Below, in pieces: positions 1 through 10,939 of a stretch of 64,000 bases of DNA. Numbering within the stretch: the first letter of the stretch is position 1; every line of letters starts with the position of its first letter. Made by a program: the position numbers and the translations under genes. The notes beneath the pieces are model-generated. The model saw nothing but the letters and a program-made list of their open reading frames with translations. It ran no database searches and had not been told where the DNA came from. Origin of the DNA: Ashinkailepas kermadecensis (taxonomy: Eukaryota > Arthropoda > Thecostraca > Neolepadidae); the NCBI GenBank assembly GCA_034440615.1, contig JAOTOM010004684.1, forward strand, positions 141,501 through 205,500. Reading direction: 5' to 3'.

Positions 1-400
1 CTTCGGGATGTGATACTGATGAGATTGTCTAAGGTAGCACAATGGGTATGATGGGAGGAGTTTGTAATTGTTGAGTGTGTTATGCAATAGCAAGTGAGTC
101 TCTTATTAAGTCTAAACGCTTTATAACTTTATGTAGGGTGTACCTAGCAGTGGATTCAGCACCTTCCTTCGGGATGTGATACTGATGAGATTGTCTATGG
201 TAGCACAATTGGTATGATGGGAGGAGTTGTAATCGTTGGTGTATTGTGTGAAGTATTTTTTAATAATTTATAATTTATATAGGGTGTACTAGCGTGTTGC
301 CTTCCTTGGGGAACTGTGTTGTCTATGGTAGCACAATGGGTATGATGGGAGGAGCTTGTAATTGTTGAGGGTGTTATGCACTAGCAAGTGAATGGTGCTA
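1..400 (+). repeat. LINE leader made of repeated monomers
   Basis: The motif CTTCGGGATGTGATACTGAT followed by a TGTCTATGGTAGCACAAT-like string occurs at 1 and 168, and a decayed third copy lies near 302-340. Spacing is about 135-167 bp. Each monomer also carries AGGGTGTAC (near 136 and 281). The stretch 99-131 resembles the LINE's own 3' end (3750-3781): both start CTCTTATTAAG and end in CTTTAT. Monomeric 5' leaders acting as promoters are known in some LINEs; promoter function here is inference. Confidence 0.65.
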
Positions 401-654
401 GATAGGCTGGGATATATAGCTTCCTAGGAACTTGGGATAAGGGATTGATTGGGGTGAGAGTATGTACATTTCTAGTACCCTTTCTAGATAGGCTTAACCC
501 AGATGGGTTAAGCCCAGTGGAATCTCACCGGCTTCCACAAGGACCGTGCCTAACTGCAGTCTTCTACATTCACTTCAAGCTTTTCACACCACTTTCACGG
601 ATAAGGTAGTACTAAATAGGAATATAAGCAATAGTAAAAAAACAAAGGGCACCT

Positions 655-1482
655 ATGTTACCACGGGAATTGAATATTTGTCACGTAAATATTAACAGTA
701 TTACTGCAGGAAATAAGCAAGATAAACTGCAGCAATTGGTTGAAAATAGCTGTATTAAGATCCTAGGATTAACGGAAACTAAGCTAGATGAAGCAATCAA
801 TCCATCTATGTACAAGCTTAACGGATATCATGTATTATTACGCCATAGGAATAGAAAAGGGAGCGGTGTTGCATTATATGCAGATGCATCACTGTGGATC
901 AAAAGGCTCAGTGAATTAGAAATAGAGGGTGAGGAATGGATTTGGGCCAAAGTTAAAATTCAGGAATCCACTCTGCTCATATGTTGCATTTACTTACCTC
1001 CGAATCTTAATTCCGAACGACTACAACTATTTATCGATCGCTTCACCGAAAGTATCAGCTTAGCACAGACTCACTCACCGACGTCGACACTCGTATTAGG
1101 CGACTTTAATGCAGGAAATATCTATCTAGATCCGCTGCTGTACGCACACAGTGGCATAACACACTTCGACCACAAACATCGAGACACCGCAAACATGCTA
1201 AGCCTTACTCAACTTATTGACAAGCCAACACGACTAGCCGAAAATTGCCGAAACTTACGTGATCTTATATTTACTACTAACAATGATATCGTTCTTGGAA
1301 GCCGAATCATGTCCCCCTTCTCACACTTGGATTACTTTCCCATCATGGTATCACTTAGTATCCTTCCTCCACAGCCAAGCCGCGGCGTTTACAAAACAAT
1401 ATGGGATTACACAAGACTAGACCCAGCACGACCTACTACACTGCTACGAAAACACGAACTGGGGTCAATTCTTGGACAGTGA
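655..1482 (+). pseudogene. LINE apurinic/apyrimidinic-type endonuclease domain, broken
   Basis: A 275-codon frame opens with ATG and reads as the endonuclease that nicks target DNA for LINE integration. Visible family motifs are the N-terminal HVNIN (residues 10-14), TETKLD with the metal-binding Glu near residue 41, GSGVALY (69-75), IYLPP (112-116) and GDFNAG (149-154). Near the end the family's usual S-D-H-F-P-I motif appears as L-D-Y-F-P-I, so the catalytic His seems replaced by Tyr. The frame then ends at 1482, close to the start of the RT block, implying a lost linker. Probably inactive. Confidence 0.85.
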
Positions 1483-1531
1483 CTTGGATACTGCAACTGG
1501 CCAGTATATATCTGCCATTCTAACCTCATAA

Positions 1532-2746
1532 AAGGCTGACGAACAGGAAGTTCTAAGAATAATTAATTCCCTAAGTGCAAATAAATCCACTGGTCCGGAT
1601 CAAATTCCAGTCAAACTTTTAAAATTATCTGCCATTATAATATCAGAACCTCTCACAAGGTTATTCAATAAATCACTTGCGGAAGGCATTTACCCCAGCA
1701 GATTCAAAGAAGCAGACATTAGACCAGTATACAAACACAAAGGGCCACCATCAGACTACACTTGCTATCGTCCCATAAGTATTCTCTCAGCATTGTCAAA
1801 AATATTCGAGAAGATCGTCTATCGACATATCATGTGCCATCTTACTCAACATTCTCTACTTACAGATAGACAGAGTGGGTATCGTCGCAGCCACAGCGCA
1901 GAAAAGCAGCTACTGTACCTGACGCACAACCTATACAAATCACTGGACTCTGGACATGATTTTACTGCCATCTATCTCGATATTTCCCGCTATTTTAATA
2001 AGATCTGGCACAAAGGGCTCCTCTTCAAATGCAAAAATCAATTCGGACTTACTGACTCACTCCATGACTGGTTACAATCATATCTACTAAACAGAAGACA
2101 ACGGGTACGGATCGGTGATGCTTTTTCAACGACCGAAATTATAAATTCCGAATGCCCACCAGGTTCTGTCCTAGGACCCTTATTATCACTAATGTATCTT
2201 GATGAACTTTCAAAACGTACATCACATGACATTCTCTTATTCGCTGATGACACTTCTCTGTATGCCTCCCACACGACTGCTCACATTAATGCTGTGCAAC
2301 GGACACTTCAACGTGACTTAGACGAAATACATAAATATGGCCAAGAATGGGCAATCACCTTCAACACTTCGAAAACAATTCAACAAACATTTTCGCACAA
2401 ACGTCAGCACAGCCCGCCAGCACTAATATTTGGAGGCGACAGCATACCAATACATGACACACATACCCATCTCGGACTTACCCTGTCCCACGATCTTCGC
2501 TTTCACGAGCACATAAACATCATTTGCAAAAAAATTAACAGAGCACTTGGTCCACTTTATCCTATTGCAAAATATATTCCCAGACCGATTCTAGATCAGA
2601 TATACACCACATACATCAGACCTCATTTTGACTATTGTGATGTTATTTACGATGGACAAATTACGATCCAAGATGCAACACGACTAGAGACTACAAGCCA
2701 GAGCAGGACGGCTAGTAACCGCGACACTCTTTACATCATCTACTGA
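1532..2746 (+). pseudogene. LINE reverse transcriptase domain, broken
   Basis: After an in-frame TAA at 1529-1531 the frame reads as a LINE RT. Motifs include NKSTGPDQIP at the start of the domain, YRPIS near 1770, LDIS (about 1976, first catalytic Asp retained; the following AFDKVW motif is altered to YFNKIW), PPGSVLGPLL (about 2155) and the catalytic box FADD (about 2240). Fingers and palm are covered. The frame is lost just after the ATRLE motif (about 2680), where the family would continue into the thumb. The start at 1793 in this frame is a TTG inside the domain, so I take the domain from 1532. Confidence 0.88.
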
Positions 2747-3098
2747 CAAAATTCGACTCGACCTAGGATGGACCTCACTATATAACAGACGACGCATACA
2801 CAAGCTGATACTTTATCATAAATTAAGCGACTCGGAACAGAACACACCAAACTATATCAGTACTATCATACCTCAAACACGTGTGCACGAAATAGGCAGG
2901 GAACTTCGTAACGCAAGCCATCACACATTAGCTGCAAACCATACATCATCCTTTAAAAAATCGTTCTTCCCAGCTACCGGACGTCTTTGGAACAGCCTAA
3001 GCGAAAGCACACGCTGCCTCCCCCACATCTCCTTCAAGAAAGCGATTACGCAGCAGTTCGGTGTGCCCAGTCCACCAAAATTCTACACTTTTGGATAA
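2747..3098 (+). pseudogene. LINE post-RT region in a shifted frame
   Basis: In frame 3 this continues the element. LGWTSLYNRRRIHKL, then SFFPATGRLWNSLS and SFKKAI, are the wording typical of the region after the RT in CR1/L2-like elements. It follows the RT after a frameshift at about 2690-2750 and stops at 3096-3098. No start codon belongs to it. Confidence 0.75.
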
Positions 3099-3438
3099 AA
3101 AAGGCAACTCCCTTCATACCAGACTTCGGGTTGACATGTCTCATCTAAACTCCCATCTATTTCGAATTCAAAAACGTGCATCTCCCGAATGTTCTTGCGG
3201 CTGCCAAAACGAAAATGTCCGGCACCTAATTCTAGATTGTCCAAATCACATTGACCCTCGAAACAAACTATTCAACAACATTTCACAACATCTTTGCCAG
3301 AATTTTCCAGAATTCCAGCCACTAACCAAGCTTCGTATCCTGCTACATGGGGACGGATTGAGCGAAAACGACGGTTGGGTGGTGGCTTGCCATTTTCACA
3401 ACTTTTTATTCGAAACCCATAGATTTGACATGAACTAA
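3061..3438 (+). pseudogene. LINE C-terminal CCHC-like zinc knuckle
   Basis: In frame 1 the segment has the pattern LNSHLFRI followed by C-S-C-G-C and then H-x4-C (HLILDC). This is a tail motif found at the C-terminus of many LINE ORF2 proteins, thought to help bind RNA or DNA. It overlaps the previous frame by a few codons, which marks another indel near 3090. The ORF ends at a TAA at 3436-3438, followed by about 350 bp of 3' untranslated sequence. Confidence 0.75.
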
Positions 3439-3795
3439 CATTGCTAACCAGTTAATAATGGCCTAAAAGTTGCACTAAATTGGGATCGCGACCCATGCTG
3501 GATTGGGCGGTGGCTTCACGGGTGATCTGTGGCGTCGGCGGTTAGGGATATATTATAAAATATCAAATTGTGAAGAGTGTGCTAATGTTTAAATTTTGCT
3601 ACAATGTCAATCCACAACTTCAGATCGGTGCCATGATTTAAGCACCTAGTGCTTCTGTACCACTCTGAGAGAATGTCCAACATAATTGAAAGATAATTGC
3701 AATAAACGTTATGATGATGATGATGATGATGATGAGATGGGCCCCTGTGGCTCTTATTAAGCCTTAACACTTTATGACTTTATGACTTTATAGTC

Positions 3796-4908
3796 ATCCA
3801 TGTGGGAACCAGTGTACAGCTGGTGGGGTGTGGGACACTAGCGGAACTTAGCATCTAGTTCGGGGTACTTGAGCACCCCAAGTTTCTTTTTCAACACTAC
3901 CGCCTTTCTTGAGAGAACTATCAATTTGTTTCACTTCGCATCCCCAAGTTTTATATTAGTCATTGCTAGATGGGCTTAGTATTGCATGCATGGGCATTGT
4001 TTTATATACTTCAGAGGGGGCAAGTGTCCCATCCCCAATAGTTCCAACTCTTAACATGGGACCCCATGGAGTGTGCCCCCTCCCCATCTCAACACATTTT
4101 GGCCCACCCATTGCCTTCATGTATTCTGCCCTCCAAATAATCTTCCGAAGTCAACGCCCCTGATTGCATGTATGTATGCTAGATATATCATAATGGCCAA
4201 GCCGACGACAGCACTTGGCTTCTTAGATGGGCTAGGGTAAGTAAAGACGTGCTTAGGCTAATTCTGAAAGGCTATCCGAGACTCATATTTTGAAGCTACC
4301 GATAAGGGTAATGTTTACATAACATTTACAAATGATGATGCTTACAAACCATTTCATGAAACAAGCAATCGGAATAGTCCACAAAAGAGGTAGGATACAA
4401 CTTGTCATGCGCCTCAAAACCGCATCTGTAGGAATGCTCTCGGCTGACAAGCCCGGACTAAGTGGAGATGTAGGTATTCGTTAGTGGAACACGTGTACGT
4501 GCTTAAACGTGTGCCGTGGAAGGTAGTGTTCTAAATGGAAGTCAAGATTGCATTCCAAATATATAGCCACATCTTCCTCGCTAAGAAGAGCTCAGCTAAG
4601 CCCATCATTGCTGATCTTCCAATTTTACTTAGGATCTTGTCTTTGAAAATGAGCAGATATACATCTTACGCAACGCAAAAGTAAGGAATATCGCGAAATA
4701 TCTCGATGTTCACTTCAGTTCTGAATTTGCTGGCACTTTTCCTAAAAAAACAGAGTTATTCAATTTATGGAGCTTGAATGTGAGGTGCTCGACACTCACT
4801 TCTTTTTTTCGTCTTGAATGAGGTTGGCCGGAGCTTCTTGAGCACCGGTAACTTTTTTGGACAAAGTTCCACCCCTGGTGTGGCAGGAGGCCATATTTGA
4901 GGTGATGT
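3796..4908. other. No recognisable feature
   Basis: About 1.1 kb of apparently unique sequence. I see no conserved protein motif, RNA gene or tandem array in it. Confidence 0.5.
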
Positions 4909-5175
4909 CCATGGTCTGCTGTATGGTCTGCCATATGGTTTGTCATATGATCTGCCTTATCGTTTACCATATGGTCTGCCCTATGGTCTACCCTGTGGTC
5001 TGTCATATGGTCTGATCTATGGTCTGTCCTATGGTCTGTCCTATGATCTACCCTATGGGCTAGCCAATGGTCTGCCCTATGATCTCTCCTATGGTCTGTC
5101 ATATGGTCCCCTATGGTCCACCTCATGGTCCACCCGATGGTTTGCCCTATGGTCTATTCTATGGCCGGCCATATT
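4909..5175 (+). repeat. Minisatellite, 12-bp unit
   Basis: Roughly 22 imperfect copies of a unit close to TATGGTCTGCCC. Because 12 is a multiple of three, several frames stay open on both strands and give Tyr-Gly-Leu-Pro or Asp-His-Arg repeats. I treat these as non-coding. Confidence 0.9.
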
Positions 5176-5828
5176 GTCCGCACTATATTCTTCCCTATGA
5201 TCGCTACACATATGTGCTTCAGTCATAGCCTTCATGGGTGTATGCTTTTTCTCACAACTAAAGGATACCCCAAACTTGAGGTCTACATCAGCACAAATTG
5301 AAATCTGGAAGGGAAATGCATGGATGGAAGATGTCCTGTTTTCTAAGTCTGATTTCTTTCGACACTCGCAATACACTCGGGTGGACCAGAGTATCGGGGA
5401 AGCTCAACGATGTGCACTTCTCACTGGATCATAACGCCGACTGAGATTTCTAAATCCGTTCCGATTCGTATCAGTATGAGACACTTCAACCCGATCCACA
5501 TACATTTGGGATAAACATTTCCATCCGCTATCGAATCTCTTGAAAATGAGAAGAAACAGCTGTCATCTGACTGGCTTGAGCAATAAACAGCTGCTACAGC
5601 ATCAATATTATATAAGGTTTAACGTGATTAAGATTAGCCATAAAATAGGTTGATATTTTTATGTAAATGTGGATGGAAAGTTTCCCAAGCTGTACTATCC
5701 TTTTCAGAAGCATGCAATTTCACGTCAGCTCAAATTCAACATATGTAAGTTGATGGATGATGAAGAAAGCATAAATAGAAGCACGGGAAACATATTACTG
5801 GTAAATAACAAATAGGCCAATTACTGTT
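5176..5828. other. No recognisable feature
   Basis: Unique-looking sequence between the 12-bp array and the SINE. No coding or repeat signal recognised. Confidence 0.45.
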
Positions 5829-6165
5829 GCCGCCCCGGTAACTCACTTGGTTATGGCCCTGGCCTGCATTGGCTTTCCCTTTTCTGGCAAGACCGGGTTC
5901 GAGTCGCTTCGCGCGCTCGCATTTAGCCCACGGCTGGGACGGTCAGCTGGCAGCTGTCCGATGAGGCTGGGGATGAGCTGCCGGGGCGGCCGTGTCGGTG
6001 TATTGACGGAACGTTAAACTCTCGGTAAAAATTATGCCGTCGAACTGGAATTAATGGAGATCGGGTGATGGGGAGTGGGGGCCAGGTTTTGTGCAACGAG
6101 TTCTGCTTAGCAACAGAACCCTGGTTCATAATGCCAAGCAAAAATTCGAAGTAAATTTATGTAAC
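5829..6165 (+). mobile_element. tRNA-derived SINE, family 1, near full length
   Basis: The 5' part looks like a tRNA gene, with an A-box-like string (GGTAACTCACTTGG) and a B box (GGTTCGAGTC). It is followed by a tRNA-unrelated body. The body from about 5938 recurs at 10544-10768: shared strings include GGCAGCTG, GAGCTGCCGG/GAGCTACCGG, CTGGAATT, CTCTGCTTAGCAA and the 3' GATTAAATT-like end. Two copies plus Pol III boxes make this a SINE rather than a tRNA gene. Target-site duplications are not clear. Confidence 0.75.
5837..5905 (+). promoter_or_regulatory. Internal Pol III promoter boxes of the SINE
   Basis: The A-box-like segment is at 5837-5850 and the B box GGTTCGAGTC at 5896-5905, spaced as in tRNA-derived promoters. 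The B box fits the GGTTCGANTC core. Activity is not shown. Confidence 0.6.
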
Positions 6166-6477
6166 TAAATTTCTATAATAAGGAAAGTAGAATAAAAATT
6201 GCTACCGGCTTTCAAGCAAAGTATCAGTAGCATCTATACAGTTCATCTGGAAGCAATTGCTAGTGATCTCGCTTTATATACATCCATGCCTGGTAGGTGC
6301 CTGGGTACCTACCACTAAGCTGTGCTATATGTACTAGCACATAACCTTATATTTGTCATGTCAGCCTTACAACCATGTCCTTCACAAACACTTCGCGCAG
6401 GATAAGAGTTACTAACATTAAGAGTTACACCATAAAGTTATGATGGACATCTCGGACGTCAAGATAAAATCGGTAAT
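6166..6477. other. No recognisable feature
   Basis: AT-rich sequence after the SINE. Nothing supported. Confidence 0.4.
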
Positions 6478-6554
6478 AGCAAAATGTTTCGCCTGTTAAA
6501 CTTTGTTAAAAGGCAGGCGCAACATTTTGCTGTGGCACTGTAGGATGCCACAGC
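6478..6554. repeat. Two adjacent hairpins
   Basis: Arms 6478-6497 and 6512-6531 are 20 bases each and complementary except for about two positions, with a 14-base loop. They share bases with a second hairpin: GCTGTGGCA at 6529-6537 pairs perfectly with TGCCACAGC at 6546-6554. This could be a folded transcript, a MITE remnant or chance. Confidence 0.6.
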
Positions 6555-7548
6555 AAGTGCAAGTTTCCGTTATGTTATCAATTCTAGAATGAGGAAGCGC
6601 GCCACACAAAACACGCGTGCTGCATGCCGGAGCCTCTGTCCTTAAATTCCTTACTTAAAACAAAGTCACAAATAGGACGGAGACTGAATTTACCAACACC
6701 CTAGCTTGAAGGCGAAGTTTGCAATTTAATGTCCACTGCCACTCGTACGACGGGTTATTTCCCCAACACTACACTAGCCTCCGTGGCTCGTGCTGTGGCC
6801 TGCAGTGGATGTAAGTCCCCAATGCATTGGAAGGAGTGGGTCGCCGTGGCCGACTTATGCGCACGCTTTGCACCTGCAACATGCTCCTTTTACACGCGCA
6901 CTGCAGGTGGGGCGGAATCCGTCCACCCCTTCCTGTTTTTCGAAGTATCTCACAAACGGGCAGAAACATTACGGCGAAACCTTTTGACATTGTTGCAAAC
7001 TGAATGTCGCATCACATGCAGACGACTTTTTTATATCCGTCGGTAAATATAGCAGCTGTGGGGGTGCAAAGTCTGAAACAACTGAACTACTACAGATGGG
7101 CCGCCGGCCGGCCGCCACAAAACATCCGTCGGCGCGGTGGTGTGACGTTTGGTTGAGTCCCCGCCGTCCGGCGTCGACTGCTTACGACGTTGTTAGGCTT
7201 CTTGCGCAGGGTAGTGATCGTGAATAGGTTTTCTCGTGATTTCGCTTTGATGGCATCATCCCTGGCCACCACCGACCTTCTGGGACACGACGGATTTGAT
7301 GTTAGTTTGTGCCTCCCAGGGAACTGAATGGCCTGAATTACTGAAGAGTAATTGGTAGATATAAACTATTTGCCAACCGATTTCGCACACAAAAATAACT
7401 TGTGCTATTGCACGTATATGTAGGTGCAATATAGTATGCTTTGCTTGCCACTCTGCAGTCAAATATCTACATAATTCAGTGACGCTATGTGTCAAGACTA
7501 ATTGAAAAATGTTGTCGGGATAAATTTTCAATCTTTCTCCATTTACTG
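6555..7548. other. No recognisable feature
   Basis: Short open frames occur on both strands near 6730-7050, but none carries a known motif and they overlap each other. I see no supported gene. Confidence 0.4.
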
Positions 7549-7611
7549 ATGGTCTACATCATGGTCTACATGGTCTACATGGTCTACATGGTCTACATGG
7601 TCTACATCTAC
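7549..7611 (+). repeat. Minisatellite, 9-bp unit ATGGTCTAC
   Basis: About seven near-perfect copies of ATGGTCTAC in tandem. Confidence 0.92.
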
Positions 7612-8127
7612 ATCGCATTGTTGTTAAACTGTTGCATCTTATTTCAGGCAATGCATAAATATTTCGACATTCTGAATGCAGTTTCTCCATTCCGTTTCTG
7701 TAGACATCGTCCAAGGAAACAATCAGTCAGGAAATAATCATAATTTGACCAATTTGGCCTCATTTGACTCTGGAAATATTGACCAAGGGTCGTCAAATTT
7801 ATGATGCCGAGAGGTCACTACCGCCATAATATATCTTCTCCATCTTGCGTTTCAAGCTTCAGTAGTTTCCAAGATATAATGGGGCGGAGACCACCCGCCT
7901 CTCAGGTTCGTGTGATGTGAGAGGCCCTCTTGCGCTCAGTGATAATCTAGCCAGTGTTAGCCAACCTGTTCCAACGGCATAACCTTCCCGCGTTCGCATT
8001 GTATGTGATGTTCTACGTCGCTTCGCATGTCTGCTGATAATGGGTACCTGGTATTGACCAACGTATTGCACGTGGTGCGAGATCGGTGACCTATCCGAAT
8101 AGTGTGAAGGCTGAGCAGCAGCTGCAG
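7612..8127. other. No recognisable feature
   Basis: This lies downstream of the Penelope-like fragment in its own orientation. I looked for a GIY-YIG endonuclease, which should follow the RT in Penelope elements, and did not recognise one. Confidence 0.4.
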
Positions 8128-9135
8128 CTAAGCTGCAACAGCTGCAACATATCGGGATTGCCTCTGTTCAGTTGCTGGTGAAAGATTCAGCTCCTTAAGA
8201 ATTTCTTTCCCATTTGGCCACAGAATGAAAGTACCATCGGCATTTCGTCTCCAGATCAGTGGCTGCAGACCTGGGCTTTGCAGCAAGCTATCTTCCAGCT
8301 CACCCATATGCTCATTGGCAATGACTACAGATAAACTGAATCCCATAGGTGCGCCGTCGGTCTGTTCGTAATACTTATCCAAGCACTTGAAGCATCTTCC
8401 TTCCAGGCTAGCATTAACTTCCGCAAAGAGTCCACATTCAACTCTGTCCAATACAAGCGTCAGGTCCTTGCTTAGCTTGCGGCACACCGCATCAGTTGAT
8501 TGTTCTACAAGCATTCTTGCATTTCTGAATAGTGAGACTACGTCGGAGCTAACCATTATATCGGCTTCCGACACCGGGGCATTGCTGGGCTCCCTGGACG
8601 AGATGCGTAGAGTTCATCACTGTGAAACCAGACTTGCCGATAACTGAACTGACAATTCGTGTCGGACGGATGTAGTTTCGTGTGCGCGTGGGCCAATCAT
8701 GTTTGTGACGGGCCAAATAGGCAGACATTCTTTGTGGATTTTGGGAAGGCCGTAGAGGCGAGGAGCCGACGAGGGATTGAGCTGCAGTTTTCTGGCTAGC
8801 TTTTCTCACACCTGGTCGGTTTTGAGTTGGTGAATAATAACTTTCCTCATTTGTTTTTTTCTTTGGCAGCCGTGGAATCTCGGTGCAGCTTTTGCTAGGC
8901 AGTATCAATGACAAATTGTTCTAGTTTGTCTTCACTCTACAGATTTGAAAGCACTACGACCGCATTGCCTTGGCCTGGCGGGAAAATTCTTACTCGTATA
9001 TCTGACCTTTCTTGTAATGACCTCAGGATCCTCCGTTCTTTGGTTGACAAGTTATCGTTTGGTGCGATCTTTCTTAGCCTTGCATAAAACGTTGCTCCCT
9101 GTTGATCTGATAGCATTGGCTTCATTGGCATTCGT
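8128..9135 (-). pseudogene. Penelope-like element, reverse transcriptase fragment
   Basis: Read on the minus strand, three stretches in different frames follow the order of a Penelope-like RT. First is KERRILRSLQERSDI followed by GNAVVVL (about 9050-8940). Then comes the hallmark RLYGLPKIHKE (about 8759-8724). Last is a 148-codon frame (8574-8128) with SSDVVSLF (residues 9-16), YYEQTDGAPMG (68-78) and the catalytic box. The catalytic box reads N-A-D-G-T-F where the family has Y-x-D-D-T-F, so the second catalytic Asp is Gly. Frameshifts separate the blocks and the sequence stops after the palm. This is an old, inactive copy. Confidence 0.85.
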
Positions 9136-10543
9136 AATTACCGTCTTTGATTACATCGCTTGATATCCGATAAGCCTACCAACTCTTGTTTTGTCTTACC
9201 TGAGGAGAAATGTTCACAATGCCCTTATCAATCCATATCATAGCTGGCGTACACCAACCTACGGTTATCTGTTCCTTTCAGTTTGGTGTTCCCCAGCTGC
9301 ATATGTTATGCAAAGCCCATATAGGCTCCTACCCAAGAGTAGGACGTCTCAATTAAGGGTAGGTACCCAAAATAGGTGTGCATGCAGCTTTACATCGATT
9401 AATGGCAATGCGCTTAGTCTTCTCACTCAGCATCTCATCGTGGTACTACTTACGATAGCCATTGTCATGCTTTATTCTGCCTGTCCAATTCACATTTAGT
9501 TTCAGAGTCAGGATGCAGATACCTGTTTATTAACACATATTCCCAGAGCAGGCGCATCGCATCATTTCCGCTCACCTGTAACTAGACATGTGGGTGATAC
9601 TGCTCACCTACAACTTTATGCTCAAAGGTAGCACCGCTCATTAATAGCTTTAGATTTACATCCGATTGCGTCGAATTTGATATATCAAGCAAACTCACGC
9701 TGACGTCCGTCGTATATGGCAGCATATTGCTCTTCCCGATTCACATTCGAAACGAAGAAATCAGCAAAGACACACTGACACTAGAATATATGACAAATGT
9801 ATATCCAAGCAATTGCTCATTCTACATCGAAGGTGGGCACATAAAGCAGTAGACCTGTCCCTTCCTTGTTGTCAGGCCCCTGCATATTAAGTGCCATATA
9901 TTCTTCCTATTCTTATATATTTGTGTTGGCTTTTGGGAACAACACTGACGAGTTCTTCTTTGTGAATGTTCGAATTTTGCATTGAGTATTAGATGTGTAT
10001 GTATGTATAACTATCTTTTTAAACGAAAAATGGTTAGTGGCTCATCGGATACAAATTATCCCGGGTCTCTTGTTTTACTTCAGTGCTAATGATGGGGCGA
10101 TTACTCCATCGAGTATCTCTGAATTTCCTCTCAATGATGGTTATCTAAGCAAACTCAGCTTTGGAAGTAGGTTGGTACTCCATGACTGTTCACCAAGTTA
10201 TGAAATAAAACAACATGTCTGGACATTGTATTATTTGGCATACAATCATAATCAAGTATGCTTCGGTACTTCTTCAGATAACTTCATTTTTAAAGCTATA
10301 ATACCTACACAATATTATATTTTACAGTACCACATTCTCCTCCCTTCCTCAACACCTTGGCACTTCAAGCGCATCTCTGCGCAAGGCCTCTTGTTTGCAT
10401 CTTGTAGCTTGTAATTGCATAGTTTCATAGTTATATAAATATCGGTGGAGCTGACGCACTGGTTTCCTCAAGAATAACAACTGTAATTCATACACCCGAT
10501 TCATGGCTGTTCATCTTATCCTCGGCTCATACGTCAACAGTTA
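9136..10543. other. No recognisable feature
   Basis: AT-rich sequence upstream of the Penelope-like fragment. Its first few hundred bases could hold the decayed N-terminal part of that element, but I see no conserved motif. A 139-codon frame at 9995-10414 has no recognisable domain. Confidence 0.4.
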
Positions 10544-10762
10544 GGGTCAGTTGGCAGCTGGCCCGATAAGGCCGGGGACGAGCTACCGGGCGGCCGTGCC
10601 GGTGCATTGACGGCACATTAAAATTTCGGTCAAAACTATATCATTGAACTGGAATTCATGGATCTGGTGGTGGGGCCAGGGTTCACGCAACAAGCTCTGC
10701 TTAGCAATTGGACCCTGTTTCATAAAGCCACCCCAGCAAGAACTCGGATTAAATTTTTTTAT

Positions 10763-10768
<6 letters not shown>
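10544..10768 (+). mobile_element. SINE family 1, 5'-truncated second copy
   Basis: Matches the body and 3' end of the element at 5938-6165 but lacks the tRNA-like head. The 3' end is a T-rich run that passes directly into a (TA)n microsatellite. Shared blocks include TCAGTTGGCAGCTG-like, CGGCCGTG and CTCTGCTTAGCAA strings. 5' truncation is usual for retroposed copies. Confidence 0.75.

Positions 10769-10826
<58 letters not shown>
10769..10826. repeat. (TA)n microsatellite
   Basis: An uninterrupted TA run of nearly 60 bases at the 3' tail of the SINE copy. Growth from the SINE tail is likely. Confidence 0.97.
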
Positions 10827-10828
<2 letters not shown>

Positions 10829-10939
10829 GCTTTCATGGGATGTTTCTCGCCCTGCCCATTCAAGAACACAAGGGTAATCGATAGCCCCGTGACTTGCGGT
10901 CTCAAAGAACATAAGAAGTGGTGTATTCAGTGCGCTTTA

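Larger units (their letters stand above)
1..3795 (+). mobile_element. Decayed non-LTR retrotransposon (LINE), CR1/Jockey-like
   Basis: The remains of a LINE run from the window edge to about 3795. In order it has a leader with repeated monomers, an apurinic-type endonuclease, a reverse transcriptase, a C-terminal region and a CCHC-like knuckle. These are in frames 1, 2, 3 and 1, so several indels and one stop (1529-1531) break it. The normal linker between endonuclease and RT is nearly absent. The 3' end has a (GAT)n run at about 3710-3735, then GATGGGCCCCTGTGG, and ends in repeated ATGACTTT units. The domain order and RT wording (PPGSVLGPLL, FADDTSLY) fit the CR1/L2/Jockey group, but I cannot place the clade. 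The 5' end may continue left of the window. It is not autonomous as it stands. Confidence 0.88.

Noticed and set aside
1..230. Hammerhead ribozyme in the LINE leader (CTGATGAG present twice)
   Set aside because: No GAAA box and no matching stems at the required places.
4710..5126. His/Asp-rich repeat protein resembling a structural or antifreeze-type sequence
   Set aside because: A 12-bp array read in frame; the opposite strand and other frames are open as well.
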